Source: Xanthobacteraceae bacterium
GTDB taxonomy: Bacteria; Pseudomonadota; Alphaproteobacteria; Rhizobiales; Xanthobacteraceae
Assembly (NCBI GenBank): GCA_030043175.1
Contig: JASHYD010000509.1
Span: 1 to 9,502, forward strand
Direction of reading: 5' to 3'
DNA length: 9,502 nt
In this document: in pieces, positions 1 through 6,748 of the stretch
Numbering within the stretch: the stretch's first letter is position 1
Layout: every line of letters begins with the position of its first letter
Notes under the pieces: model-generated
Database searches by the model: none
The model's input: the letters and a program-made list of their open reading frames with translations, nothing else
What the model was told of the DNA's origin: nothing
Translations under genes and position numbers: made by a program

Positions 1-365
1 GTCCGGGTCCGGTATTTGCGCTGAAAGCGGCCACATCGAACGTGCCAATCGTTTTCATATCCGGTTTGGACCCAATAACTTACGGATTTGTTGCGAGCTT
101 TAGTCGTCCGGGCGGCAATGTAACCGGCATAAATTTTATGAGTTCGGAACTCATTGGTAAACGGCTCAGCCTCCTATTTGAACTCGCTCCAGAGACAAAG
201 ATTTTCGGCTACCTTTCGGGTTCACCTGGTAGCCTAGTCGCTAGAGATTGGACCGCCCGGACAATGGAGGCTGCGAAGGGCTTGGGCGGGAGATTTTCGT
301 GCAAGGCATCATTCATTTTGCCTCCTTTCGAGCACCCCGCGGCGGTATTGGAACCTGGAACTTGA
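1..365 (+). pseudogene. ABC transporter substrate-binding protein fragment (ABC_sub_bind family)
   Basis: The reading frame is open from the left edge (frame 3) and reads VPIVFISGLDPITYGFVASF followed by SRPGGNVTG. This is the central signature of the ABC_sub_bind family (Pfam PF04392), periplasmic binding proteins that come in many copies in Bradyrhizobium and are usually about 320-330 residues long. The 5' end lies outside the window. The stop at 363-365 comes roughly halfway through the family, and the C-terminal lobe is missing. The tail after AAKGLG does not fit the family in this frame. In frame 2, bases 287-301 encode REIFV, the expected continuation after GLG, and the family-like KAS then returns in the original frame at 303-311. 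That pattern suggests two small indels. I read it as a decayed fragment. Family assignment is confident; the ligand is unknown. Confidence 0.75.
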
Positions 366-390
366 ACCTATCGTTCCAAAACGTCACGTC

Positions 391-470
391 CTGTTGACCG
401 TATGTGATGACGACACGCCCTCTTGAATGCTTTTTGATGAACGGTGATGGAACGACGCCCTGTTGACCGT
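391..470. repeat. 11-bp direct repeat pair
   Basis: CTGTTGACCGT occurs at 391-401 and again at 460-470, with looser similarity in the flanks (GTGATGACGAC-like and GTGATGGAACGAC-like stretches). It lies between the broken binding-protein gene and the 511-681 mini-gene. It may be a short intergenic duplication; no function is evident. Confidence 0.35.
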
Positions 471-510
471 CTTTCCTGTTCTTCGGAGTTTGGCGGGGAT
501 GGGGGGCTCA

Positions 511-681
511 ATGACCAAAGCTGATGAGTATCGTCGTTATGCAGCGGAGTGTCCGGTGCTGTCGCAGCGACATGAGAATGCCGATAAGGCGAAATTTCTC
601 ACGATTGCAGAGATGTGGTTGCGTATCGCAGAGGCTGCGGAGAAAAACCAGGCAGACGATTCATCGCCTGATGACTTGTAA
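511..681 (+). CDS. Small hypothetical protein, DEYRRYAAEC-type
   Basis: A 56-residue protein beginning MTKADEYRRYAAEC. I chose the ATG at 511, not the in-frame upstream start at 463, because the recognisable family sequence begins right there and a G-rich stretch (GGGGATGGGGGG, about 496-507) precedes it. Very short proteins with a D-E-Y-R-x-x-A-x-E-C head, then a charged amphipathic helix and an AEMWLRIAEAAEK-like second helix, are common in Bradyrhizobium and relatives. Their function is not known to me. No signal peptide, membrane segment or catalytic motif is visible. It is probably a soluble, mostly helical protein. Family recognition is from memory of the sequence pattern. Confidence 0.6.
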   Translation: MTKADEYRRYAAECPVLSQRHENADKAKFLTIAEMWLRIAEAAEKNQADDSSPDDL

Positions 682-957
682 GCTGATATTTCAACAGAGG
701 ACGAGCCAGGTGCAGGTTGCGTGGGTGTGATCTCATTCGCGCTCACCCGGTTTCGACGCAAGCCCGCCCGTCCGATTCTTGCTGCTTTCGCGACTGCACC
801 ACGATGCTGAGAATTGCGAACCTTTATCTTGACCGAACCCACGCGACTCGCCGCCAAACAGCTCGCTGCTGTAGCCCCATGAACCCGCCTTCCTTGTCGA
901 ACCTGGCAGCGAACCGCCGCCTCGGATAGATAAACACCTATTGATTAAAAATTCTTT
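682..957. other. Gene-poor intergenic stretch
   Basis: Between the stop at 681 and the next start at 1019 I see no convincing gene. Open frames on both strands here (for example minus 537-857 and 733-981) are Arg/Ser-rich, resemble no family I know and have no convincing ribosome binding site. The only signals I would note are in the last 60 bases, just before the 1019 gene, described separately. Confidence 0.5.
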
Positions 958-982
958 GGAACCGTCGAGCTTCTCACACATT
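958..982 (+). promoter_or_regulatory. Possible EcfG-type (general stress) promoter
   Basis: GGAAC at 958-962 is followed after 16 bases by CATT (979-982). The alphaproteobacterial general stress sigma factor EcfG recognises GGAAC-N16/17-CGTT, so the -35 is perfect and the -10 matches three of four. It would start transcription about 30 bases before the ATG at 1019, a sensible 5' leader. The motif is short and chance matches are common, so this is only a candidate. Confidence 0.3.
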
Positions 983-1005
983 GTATGTCCGCTTCAACAC
1001 AAATG

Positions 1006-1012
1006 AAGGAGG
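1006..1012 (+). promoter_or_regulatory. Perfect Shine-Dalgarno for the 1019 gene
   Basis: AAGGAGG sits 6 bases before the ATG at 1019. This fixes the start and suggests strong translation of the small exported protein. Confidence 0.8.
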
Positions 1013-1018
1013 GAGATT

Positions 1019-1231
1019 ATGCGTAACCTTCTATTAGCTCTCAGCGCCCTGGCCGTGTTTGGCTTGGTGGCACCAGTCTCTACGCCAGCTGCGGCCGAAG
1101 AAAAGGTGGTCATCAAGGAGCGGCGTCATCACCCAGAGTATTTCCACCGGGGATATTTTGGCCGATCCTTGCAGCGGGATCATGATCGCAAGACCGTGAT
1201 CATTAAGAAGCACGAAAACCGCGAATACTAA
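1019..1231 (+). CDS. Small exported basic/His-rich protein
   Basis: A 70-residue protein. Residues 1-26 form a clear Sec signal peptide: MRN, a hydrophobic core (LLLALSALAVFGLVAPVS), and an alanine-rich cleavage region (TPAAAEE, likely cut after AAA or AAE). The mature part, about 44 residues, is rich in Lys, Arg and His (KVVIKERRHH, then HDRKTVIIKKHE). Small periplasmic proteins of this layout with KVVIK-type stretches are frequent in Bradyrhizobium and have no assigned function. The His/Arg clusters could bind metal or anionic polymers, but that is speculation. The gene stands alone, with a perfect Shine-Dalgarno upstream and a strong hairpin 22 bases after the stop, so it looks like an intact single-gene unit. 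Confidence 0.75.
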   Translation: MRNLLLALSALAVFGLVAPVSTPAAAEEKVVIKERRHHPEYFHRGYFGRSLQRDHDRKTVIIKKHENREY

Positions 1232-1253
1232 GTCACACTCCATCTGCGACTAC

Positions 1254-1286
1254 GGCGACCAGATTGGCTCCCCAATCTGGCTCGCC
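1254..1286 (+). terminator. Hairpin, probable terminator
   Basis: CCAGATTGG (1259-1267) and CCAATCTGG (1272-1280) form a perfect 9-bp stem with a CTCC loop. The flanks GGCGA (1254-1258) and TCGCC (1282-1286) extend it by 5 bp, with one bulged C at 1281. It lies just after the stop at 1231. There is no T-run (CCTTC follows), so termination may depend on Rho, or the hairpin may stabilise the 3' end. Confidence 0.6.
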
Positions 1287-1324
1287 CCTTCAACAGACCG
1301 ACAAACTGCTCGGCCTGGCGTTTC

Positions 1325-1742
1325 GTGAGTTTCATGGCAAGGGATATCTCCTGCCCGCCAACAGGACTTGCGCAGAAACGGGCGGGCCACGACCCCTCAA
1401 CGGCCGCTGATTCGCTCGCACTCGAATCACCCGCAAACCCGCTGAAGCTGCAGCTCTCCTATGTGAGACAAGTCGCTGTCGAGGAGATCTTGCTGCGCCT
1501 GGTCGAAAGCGAACTTGAGAACGACAACCTGGTTCTCAAGCGCAAGCTCCATCTCACAGCGCCTGAGTCCGAGGTGCTGATGTGGATTGCGCGTGGCAAG
1601 TCAAATCGCCATATCGCGGAAATCCTCAATCTCAGCCCTCGCACCGTTAACAAGCACCTGGAACAAGATCTATCCAAAGCTCGGCGTTGAGAACCGCGCG
1701 TCGGCAGCGGCTCTCGCGGTGCGTATGCTCAGAGTGCGATAG
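1325..1742 (+). pseudogene. LuxR-family (GerE-type HTH) regulator, frameshifted
   Basis: The C-terminal half is a LuxR/GerE DNA-binding domain: LTAPESEVLMWIARGKSNRH, then AEILNLSPRTVNKHLEQ. In the original frame it runs into DLSKARR and stops at 1688-1690. If one base is removed at about 1667 (CAAGATC to CAAATC) the frame continues IYPKLGVENRASAAALAVRM and ends at TAG 1740-1742. This is exactly the last helix expected for the domain. The restored protein has 138 residues: about 76 residues of unrecognised N-terminus with a predicted helix (VEEILLRLVESELENDN, probably a short coiled coil) and the HTH at about 77-138. The start is uncertain: GTG 1325 and ATG 1334 both lack a good ribosome binding site. 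The break removes half of the dimerisation/recognition scaffold, so the product is probably inactive unless the extra base is a sequencing error. Confidence 0.75.
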
Positions 1743-1751
1743 GGAGCTATC

Positions 1752-1933
1752 CTTCCGCAGATCCGCAGGTCGTACGGCGCGAACCAGCAGCGCACCCGGC
1801 TGTTCTGGAGGTCAGCGTGCAGGCGGCTGGCGAACTCCTGATGGGGGGACGAGTAGCTCATGAAGCCGGAGTAATGTTGGATCGCCTCGTCTGGGAGCGA
1901 CCGAAGGTATTCGATCAGCTTGTCTGGCGGCAT
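1752..1933 (-). pseudogene. TIR-domain protein remnant
   Basis: On the minus strand the frame from 1933 reads PPDKLIEYLRSLPDEAIQHY, then SGFMSYSSPHQEFASRLHAD, then LQNSRVRCWFAPYDLRI. FMSYSS...HQEFASRL matches the first strand and helix (box 1, (F)(I)SYS) of TIR domains, and RVRCWFAPYD matches the next strand. The form closely resembles bacterial pentapeptide-repeat/TIR proteins of Bradyrhizobium (LPDKLIEYL ... CFISYS). Homology stops near residue 58 (about 1755), before the rest of the TIR fold, including the usual catalytic Glu. The frame runs on to 1670 with unrelated sequence over the LuxR 3' end. An in-frame TGA at 1967-1969 lies a short way upstream, so the pentapeptide part is gone. It is a non-functional fragment. 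TIR domains often act as NADases or signalling scaffolds. Confidence 0.65.
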
Positions 1934-2043
1934 CGCGCTGGATTCTGAGCCTGGTGGCGCTGGAAATCAAGGCCGCGCGGCGGGACCCAGGACTGAGCCG
2001 AAGCCGAAATGCAAGTCGCCTTGCGGTGCGACAGGGCGCCCTG

Positions 2044-2729
2044 TTAGGGACCATCGTCGCTGCTTTCCATCAATTTAGGACGGAGGTGGCTCGCTTCGGT
2101 TCGCATTCCGACGACTTCGAGGTATTCGGCGGCGATACAGGTTGTGTGCCGTCACGGGCGTCGTTGTGGTGGGCGTAGAGATCTTCCAGGTCGCGGCGGA
2201 GCGCGGCCTGGGCCGTTTCGCCGAGCCCGGCGAATGCTTTCAGAGTCGGGCCGTAATGAACCCGGTAGAACTCGACCGTTTCCGGAATCGAGAATGGGAA
2301 TTTGAGCTGCACTAAATGGCGCGTTGCCTGCAGGTCCTTTACATCGGCGCCGAGCCGTTCATGAACGGTCGCCTCATCGCCCCATTGGAGCGGACTAGGC
2401 AGGCCGGTGGGCGGTGCGACGTGCTTGGCGGTGGACCGAAACACCGCGCCGATGAAGCCGCTTGGCGTCCAATTCGCCATCGCGATCTGCCCGCCGGACC
2501 GACAGACGCGGCGCAGCTCGGCGCCGACAAGGTCGGGTCGCGGCGCGAATATTGCCCCGAACATGCTAACGACGAGATCGAAGGCGCCGGAGGCAACGGG
2601 AAGATTTTCGGCATCGCCTGCCTCAAACCTGATGTCTAGCTTTTCCCGCGTGGCTCGCGCGCGCGCCTGATCGATCAGATTGGGAGAAATGTCGACGCCG
2701 GTAACGGCGGCGCCGGCATAGAGCATCAA
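2044..2729 (-). pseudogene. Class I SAM-dependent methyltransferase, truncated and frameshifted
   Basis: On the minus strand the protein reads AAVTGVDISPNLIDQARARA, then IRFEAGDAENLPVASGAFDL and RVCRSGGQIAMANWTPSGFI. These are motif post-I (VTGVDIS, ribose-binding Asp), motif II (GDAENLP) and motif III of ubiE/bioC-like class I methyltransferases. ETVEFYRVHYGPTLKAFAGL is typical of one proteobacterial subgroup of about 270 residues. The N-terminal 50-60 residues, including the glycine-rich SAM loop (DxGxGxG), are missing, and the sequence upstream of 2729 is not methyltransferase in any frame I tried. Near the C-terminus, after DGT at 2146-2153, the original frame becomes PVSPPNTSKSS and stops at 2070. 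A change of frame there gives IAAEYLEVVGM, the expected family end, and stops at 2044. So the gene has two lesions and cannot bind SAM normally. The substrate is unknown. Confidence 0.75.
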
Positions 2730-2750
2730 AGTTCTGCAGCTTCCTCAATC

Positions 2751-2927
2751 ATGAGCGCAGCGGCCTCGCGAAATCTTCGGCTTCACTGCCTCCGCAGCAG
2801 GCTTGCTCTGCACAGCCCCGGCCGGCCGAGCCTATCGGCCATCGCCAAGGCCGAAGGCTTGTCCAAGCAGGCGGTAGCCAGATTGAAGCAGGACCCACAG
2901 GCGGCGTTGGACGCGTGGGGGCTGTGA
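2751..2927 (+). CDS. Short HTH-like ORF, possibly a remnant
   Basis: A 58-residue frame from the ATG at 2751. Its second half, LSAIAKAEGLSKQAVARLKQ then DPQAALDAWGL, has the spacing of a helix-turn-helix (SAIAKAEGLSKQAVARLK: helix, Gly turn, SKQAV recognition helix). The first half (MSAAASRNLRLHCLRSRLAL) has no recognisable fold. There is no good ribosome binding site. It begins just beyond the point where the methyltransferase homology ends, so it may be the C-terminal scrap of a larger gene, for example a small regulator or a mobile-element protein, and not an intact gene. It is my reading of the pattern, not a family match. Confidence 0.35.
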   Translation: MSAAASRNLRLHCLRSRLALHSPGRPSLSAIAKAEGLSKQAVARLKQDPQAALDAWGL

Positions 2928-2991
2928 TGGATTGCCTATCAATGTGATGGTCGTGAGCCGCGATTTTTTGAGTCTCGGGACGCGGGGTTCG

Positions 2992-4098
2992 CTACGGCCC
3001 CGCTGCCAGGAATTTTCCAATTGTCTCATTCAGGAATTTGGCGTCGGCCGGGTTACTGGCGGCTCCGGCGGTGTGTCCCCAAAGTGAGGGGATCGGCGCC
3101 AGGGTAACGTGAGGAATGAACCCAGCCTCATAGCGCGCATCCCCGACAGGAAAGTAGAGGTCGGTTTCCGACGGCATGTAGAGCACGGGGACTTTGATGG
3201 ATCGAAGCGCGCGCTCAACATCCCCGCTGAAACCCGGTGTCGTGCCGACGTCGTGCCGTTCCCAGGTTCGCATTTGCAAAATAAGGTCGTTTGCATCGCC
3301 CGGGATGCGAATGTCTTTCAGCACTTGCTCGAAGGAAGTGGCGTTAGGGAAGCGCTGACGCCACAGCTCCTTGCGCCACCATTCCTGAGAAAACAGCCAC
3401 GCGGCCCAGACGGTTGAAAACGTCTCCAGCCCTTTGGTCGGAGGAGTAGTGTAGTCGCCGTCTTTGAATGTGGAGTCCGTAGTGATGGCCGCGATTTGGC
3501 CTTCCAGGCGCACGATGCCATGGGGATAGCATTTTGCCGTGCCGGAAGTAGCTACGATACGATCGGCAAAATCAGGGTAACTCACCGCCCACTGGAAAGC
3601 CTGCTCCGCGCCCATGGAGAAACCGACAATGGCACGAAGATGTGTGATTTTCAGCTCATCCGTCAGCAGGCGATGCACAGCATCTACGTTGTCGCGGATC
3701 GTCATCACCGGAAAACGCGGGCCATGAAAAGGCTCCGGCGTGTTGCTGGGCGAAGATGAGCTGCCATTGCCAAACAACTCGGTGGCGACGAGAAAAAGCT
3801 CGGAGGGGTCGAGTGCCTTGTCCTGCCCAATCAGCCATTCATATCCACGAAATTTGGCCATGTAATGCGACGGGAGCAGCACGACATTGTCCTTTGCAGC
3901 ATTTATATGGCCATAGGTGCCATACACCACTCGCGCCTGCGGCAGGGTTACGCCGCTTTCGGTCTTGAAGTCCGCGATGACAAGTTCATGACGTTCGCCG
4001 GTGTCCGGCTTGGCCTCAGGAGAATTTTGGCCAAGGAGGGTCTGCGGAATAAGGAGGGTTTGCGAAATAAGGAGCAGAAACAGGCCGTGCTTTTTCAT
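2992..4098 (-). CDS. Exported alpha/beta hydrolase, homoserine O-acetyltransferase-like (MetX-like)
   Basis: 368 residues from the ATG at 4096-4098. I prefer this start to the in-frame one at 4158 because the signal peptide begins here and AAAGGAA lies upstream. Residues 1-25 are an N-terminal signal peptide (MKKHGLFLLLISQTLL...), with no lipobox Cys. The rest is an alpha/beta-hydrolase fold of the MetX type: RVVYGTYG near 57-63, nucleophile elbow GFSMGAEQAFQW with Ser161, acid SETDLYFP with Asp313, and base LWGHTAG with His342, so the catalytic triad is complete. Cytosolic MetX acetylates homoserine for methionine synthesis. An exported relative without a methionine operon more likely hydrolyses or transfers an acyl group in the periplasm; the substrate is unknown. 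It stands alone on its strand between decayed genes and appears intact. Confidence 0.8.
   Translation of the reverse strand: MKKHGLFLLLISQTLLIPQTLLGQNSPEAKPDTGERHELVIADFKTESGVTLPQARVVYGTYGHINAAKDNVVLLPSHYMAKFRGYEWLIGQDKALDPSELFLVATELFGNGSSSSPSNTPEPFHGPRFPVMTIRDNVDAVHRLLTDELKITHLRAIVGFSMGAEQAFQWAVSYPDFADRIVATSGTAKCYPHGIVRLEGQIAAITTDSTFKDGDYTTPPTKGLETFSTVWAAWLFSQEWWRKELWRQRFPNATSFEQVLKDIRIPGDANDLILQMRTWERHDVGTTPGFSGDVERALRSIKVPVLYMPSETDLYFPVGDARYEAGFIPHVTLAPIPSLWGHTAGAASNPADAKFLNETIGKFLAAGP
4033..4076. repeat. 18-bp tandem repeat inside the signal peptide
   Basis: AAGGAGGGTCTGCGGAAT (4033-4050) is followed directly by AAGGAGGGTTTGCGAAAT (4051-4068), two mismatches in 18, and then by a partial third unit AAGGAGCA (4069-4076). 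Read on the minus strand, the two full units encode ISQTLL and IPQTLL (residues 11-16 and 17-22) of the exported hydrolase. The duplication is in frame and lengthens the hydrophobic core by six residues. Confidence 0.85.
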
Positions 4099-4566
4099 GG
4101 TTTCGTTTCTTTCCTTTGAAGTTGCGCATTTGGGACCTGAAGGGGTGACGGCTCGCACATCGACTGCGCAGCGCGCCGACCACTGAATCCCCGCGTGATG
4201 GTGAGATCGAAAAATATGTGAGCGAAACGCCGACCAACGGCACCCTAGCTACCATTTCGCCCCGCTGGTTTCGGCCCCTTTGGCAATTCGCTAGTACTAC
4301 TGAGTCAGCAAGAAGCAGTACCAGTCAGCATATACCTGCGCCCGTGCGCGCGGAAGGGAGAATTTCCATTTGGCCCGACCCCGGCCGGAAGGACCAGCGC
4401 AAAGCATCGGCGACCCATTGGGCACCAGCGAACCTGCCGGTGGAACAAAGCCCATAGCCGGTCCTTCTACTTTCGAAGGCAGACCACACTTGCGGGTGGA
4501 TCGTCATTACCGAAGATGCCCAGAACAGACCTCCGCGGACGCATTTAGCACTGTCCCGAGATGGCC
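4099..4566. other. Gene-poor stretch before the GNAT fragment
   Basis: About 470 bases between the start of the exported hydrolase (read leftward) and the GNAT fragment (read rightward), so both promoters should lie here. Open frames such as minus 4325-4591 match nothing I know and look like chance. I see a small direct repeat, AGTCAGCA at 4303-4310 and 4323-4330 with AGTA 6 to 7 bases before each, and complementary arms AAGGACC (4389-4395) and GGTCCTT (4460-4466) 64 bases apart. Neither has a clear role. Confidence 0.45.
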
Positions 4567-4572
4567 TATAAT
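4545..4572 (+). promoter_or_regulatory. Possible sigma-70 promoter for the GNAT fragment
   Basis: TATAAT at 4567-4572 is a perfect -10. TTAGCA at 4545-4550 matches TTGACA at four of six with a 16-base spacer. Transcription would start near 4579, on the ATG of the GNAT fragment. No Shine-Dalgarno lies upstream, so the transcript would be leaderless. A chance match is possible. Confidence 0.4.
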
Positions 4573-4578
4573 TTTTTA

Positions 4579-4776
4579 ATGAACGCTCCAATCACGATTC
4601 GACCGGCGACTACGTCCGACCACCCGCTTCTACGCCGAGCAGAACTGCAAGACCACGAGCGCCGGCTTCACGCTACCGGGCTGCCAGGTGAGCAGATCGC
4701 TGACACATACCCAGCATGGCTCGAACATCGGGCTGCGGAAAGCGGTGCGGTGCTGGTGGCCGAGACCCAAGGCTCC
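4579..4776 (+). pseudogene. GNAT acetyltransferase, N-terminal fragment
   Basis: From the ATG at 4579 the frame reads MNAPITIRPATTSDHPLLRR, then AELQDHERRLHATGLPGEQI and AAESGAVLVAETQGSF. This is the beginning of a GNAT (PF00583) N-acetyltransferase: the IRPAT first strand, helix 1 and 2, then the VLVAE strand. A normal member of this type continues with GFVAG and the acetyl-CoA loop (Q/RxxGxG/A). Here after GSF (about 4776) the frame turns into unrelated sequence (TNSEYDSGVFGTPG...) and stops at 4897-4899, so all of the acetyl-CoA site is missing. An in-frame ATG at 4561 would add MAYNFL, but the family start is 4579. It is a truncated remnant. Confidence 0.7.
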
Positions 4777-5189
4777 TTTACCAATTCAGAATACGACTCT
4801 GGCGTGTTCGGAACTCCGGGCATTGTTCTCTGGCAGCTATGGCGGTTCCCATCAAAGCAAAAACTCTCAGCCATTCTTCTTCACCGAAGCTCGATTTAAG
4901 TGCCTGCTCAAGGAACCACCAACTGTTTCGACAGCAGCGGCCCATGCATGCTGCAACTGAGAACGACTCTGAATTTCGACGAACACTTTGTTGACTGAAG
5001 CCAGCAGCTATCGTTGATCTCGTCGCAGCTAATGGCAATGTTTCAAGACCCCGAAATCCTCAGGCATCACGAAGGACCGGCGCCATAAGCGGGTGTTGTA
5101 CGCGAACAATGTGTGGACACCGGCTGTGATGTGAACCTCCTCCGCGAGGCAACCCCCGTGAAGGACTTCGCCATGGCGTCGGGTAGCAT
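4777..5189. other. Gene-poor stretch downstream of cysN
   Basis: Between the break in the GNAT fragment and the stop codon of cysN (minus strand) I recognise no gene. Open frames on both strands (for example minus 4778-5038 and plus 4688-4960) match no family I know. I found no hairpin followed by a T-run on the minus strand that would end the cys operon. The point at 4776/4777 is an abrupt loss of GNAT homology and could be a deletion or insertion junction. Confidence 0.45.
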
Positions 5190-6748
5190 TCAGCGCCTTC
5201 CCCACGCGACTAGCGCCCAAAGGCGTTCGTGTACATAGTAGAGGGCTGTCTTGGTCAAGATCTCGGTAACTGCCACGCCGCCGGCTATGGCCAAGCTTCC
5301 TGTGATCACGGCCGCAATCAGGAACGTATCGAGACTGCCGGTTGCCCGCCAGCTGATAGCCTTGGCAACCGATCGCCAGTGGGTCTCGGTGGTGCGCATG
5401 AGACCAGAGACCCTCAGGCCGTTTCGCGTTGAGCTGTGGGCTCGGGCGGGCTCGATCGTCTCCACGATACCCAAGCCTACGGTATCGCAGGATTCGGGGT
5501 CGATCAGAATGAAGCTGCCGGTTTCCTGGCAATCGGCATAAAGGTCGAACGCAAGGGGCCGATCCAGCGCGATGACAGCGGTGCTGATGTCATTCACGGC
5601 CACGTTCCCAGCCGCGCGGTATCGATGTGTTTCGAGATCGATGACCTGCAGTCCGGGCTCTATTCTGGCCTTGACGGTGGCAGCCGCCAGCTTGAGTAGA
5701 CAGGCGTGGCCTGGGATCAGGGCCTCGGTCCCGATCGCGACAAGCCGGGCGCCGAACCGATCGTTAACCGCGGCTGGAGCGTCAGCGCTCACTAGCAGGT
5801 CCCCGCGCGAAGCGTCGATTTCATCCGACAGTGTAAGGGTGACAGCCTGACTGGCGCGGCCATAGGCGAGGTCGCCATCCATGGTGACGACCCGCGCAAC
5901 ATGTGTGCGCTGGCCGGATGGAAGGACCTGGACGGGCATGCCGGGATGGACATCACCGCTCGCGATCACGCCGCAATAACCGCGAAACCTGGAATCCGGT
6001 CGGTTTACCCATTGCACTGGCATTCGAAATGCGGAGGCCCGTACCGGCACGACTTCGACTGTTTCGAGGTATTCGAGGAGAGACGGTCCCTGATACCACG
6101 GCATCCGCTGGGAGCGTGAGGTGATATTGTCGCCGTCTCGCGCCGCAAGCGGCACGAATACGATGTTATCGACCTGAAGGTCCCGAGCGAAGTCGCGGAA
6201 TTCGGTTTCAATGGCTGTGAAGCGGGATTGCGACCAGCCGACAAGGTCCATCTTATTGATCACGACAACGAACTGGCGGACCCCAAGGGTCGATACGATT
6301 TGGGCGTGCGCCGGGTCTGGCGTGTCAATCCGTCGGCTGCGCTCACGAGCAGCAGTGCAAGATCAGCGGTCGATGCTCCGGTTGCCATGTTCCGGGTGTA
6401 TTGCTCGTGCCCGGGGGCATCCGCGACGATAAACTTACGCTGTGCCGTGGTGAAGAATCGGTAGGCGACGTCGATTGTGATCTTCTGCTCGCGCTCGGCG
6501 GCGAGGCCATCCAGGAGGAGCGCAAAGTCGGGCTCTTCACCTTGGGTGCCATACCGCCGGGATTCGTGAGCAAATGCCTCGAGTTGATCGGCGAGCACAA
6601 GACCGGACTCATAGAGGAGCCGTCCGATCAGTGTCGATTTGCCGTGGTCGACGGAGCCGCAGACAATGAAGCGCAGTAAGCTCTTGCACTCCTGTCGCAC
6701 TACAAATTCATCGGCATCGAACAACGCAGGATGGACCTGGATATTCAT
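5190..6748 (-). pseudogene. cysN: cysN, sulfate adenylyltransferase GTPase subunit fused to DUF2061, frameshifted
   Basis: CysN is the GTPase partner of CysD; GTP hydrolysis drives ATP + sulfate to APS + PPi. It starts at ATG 6746-6748 with GAGGGG 8 bases upstream. The first frame (6260-6748) holds P-loop GSVDHGKS (31-38), switch I ITIDVAYR and DAPGH (110-114), then fails at LTRQTRR. The second frame (5190-6263) begins V-INKMD (G4) and carries the rest of CysN, ending near LGIVETIEPA. Adding one C near 6308 (CGCAC to CGCCAC) joins them through [20 protein letters not shown] into one 519-residue protein. Residues about 460-514, SVAKAISWRATGSLDTFLIA, then TGSLAIAGGVAVTEILTKTA and LYYVHERLW, match the DUF2061 (PF09834) membrane domain. 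No CysC kinase is fused. The ATG overlaps the cysD stop (TGATG). It is inactive as written unless the missing base is an error. Confidence 0.85.

Noticed and set aside
537..857. A 106-codon minus-strand frame opposite the 511-681 gene
   Set aside because: It overlaps the family-like mini-gene and has a composition typical of a shadow frame.
4325..4591. An 88-codon minus-strand frame in the intergenic stretch
   Set aside because: No family resemblance, no ribosome binding site, and it overlaps the GNAT start.
5029..5532. A minus-strand frame running past the cysN stop
   Set aside because: Its upstream part is cysN in the wrong frame, and the tail beyond 5189 (ending near MPEDFGVLKHCH) matches nothing I know.
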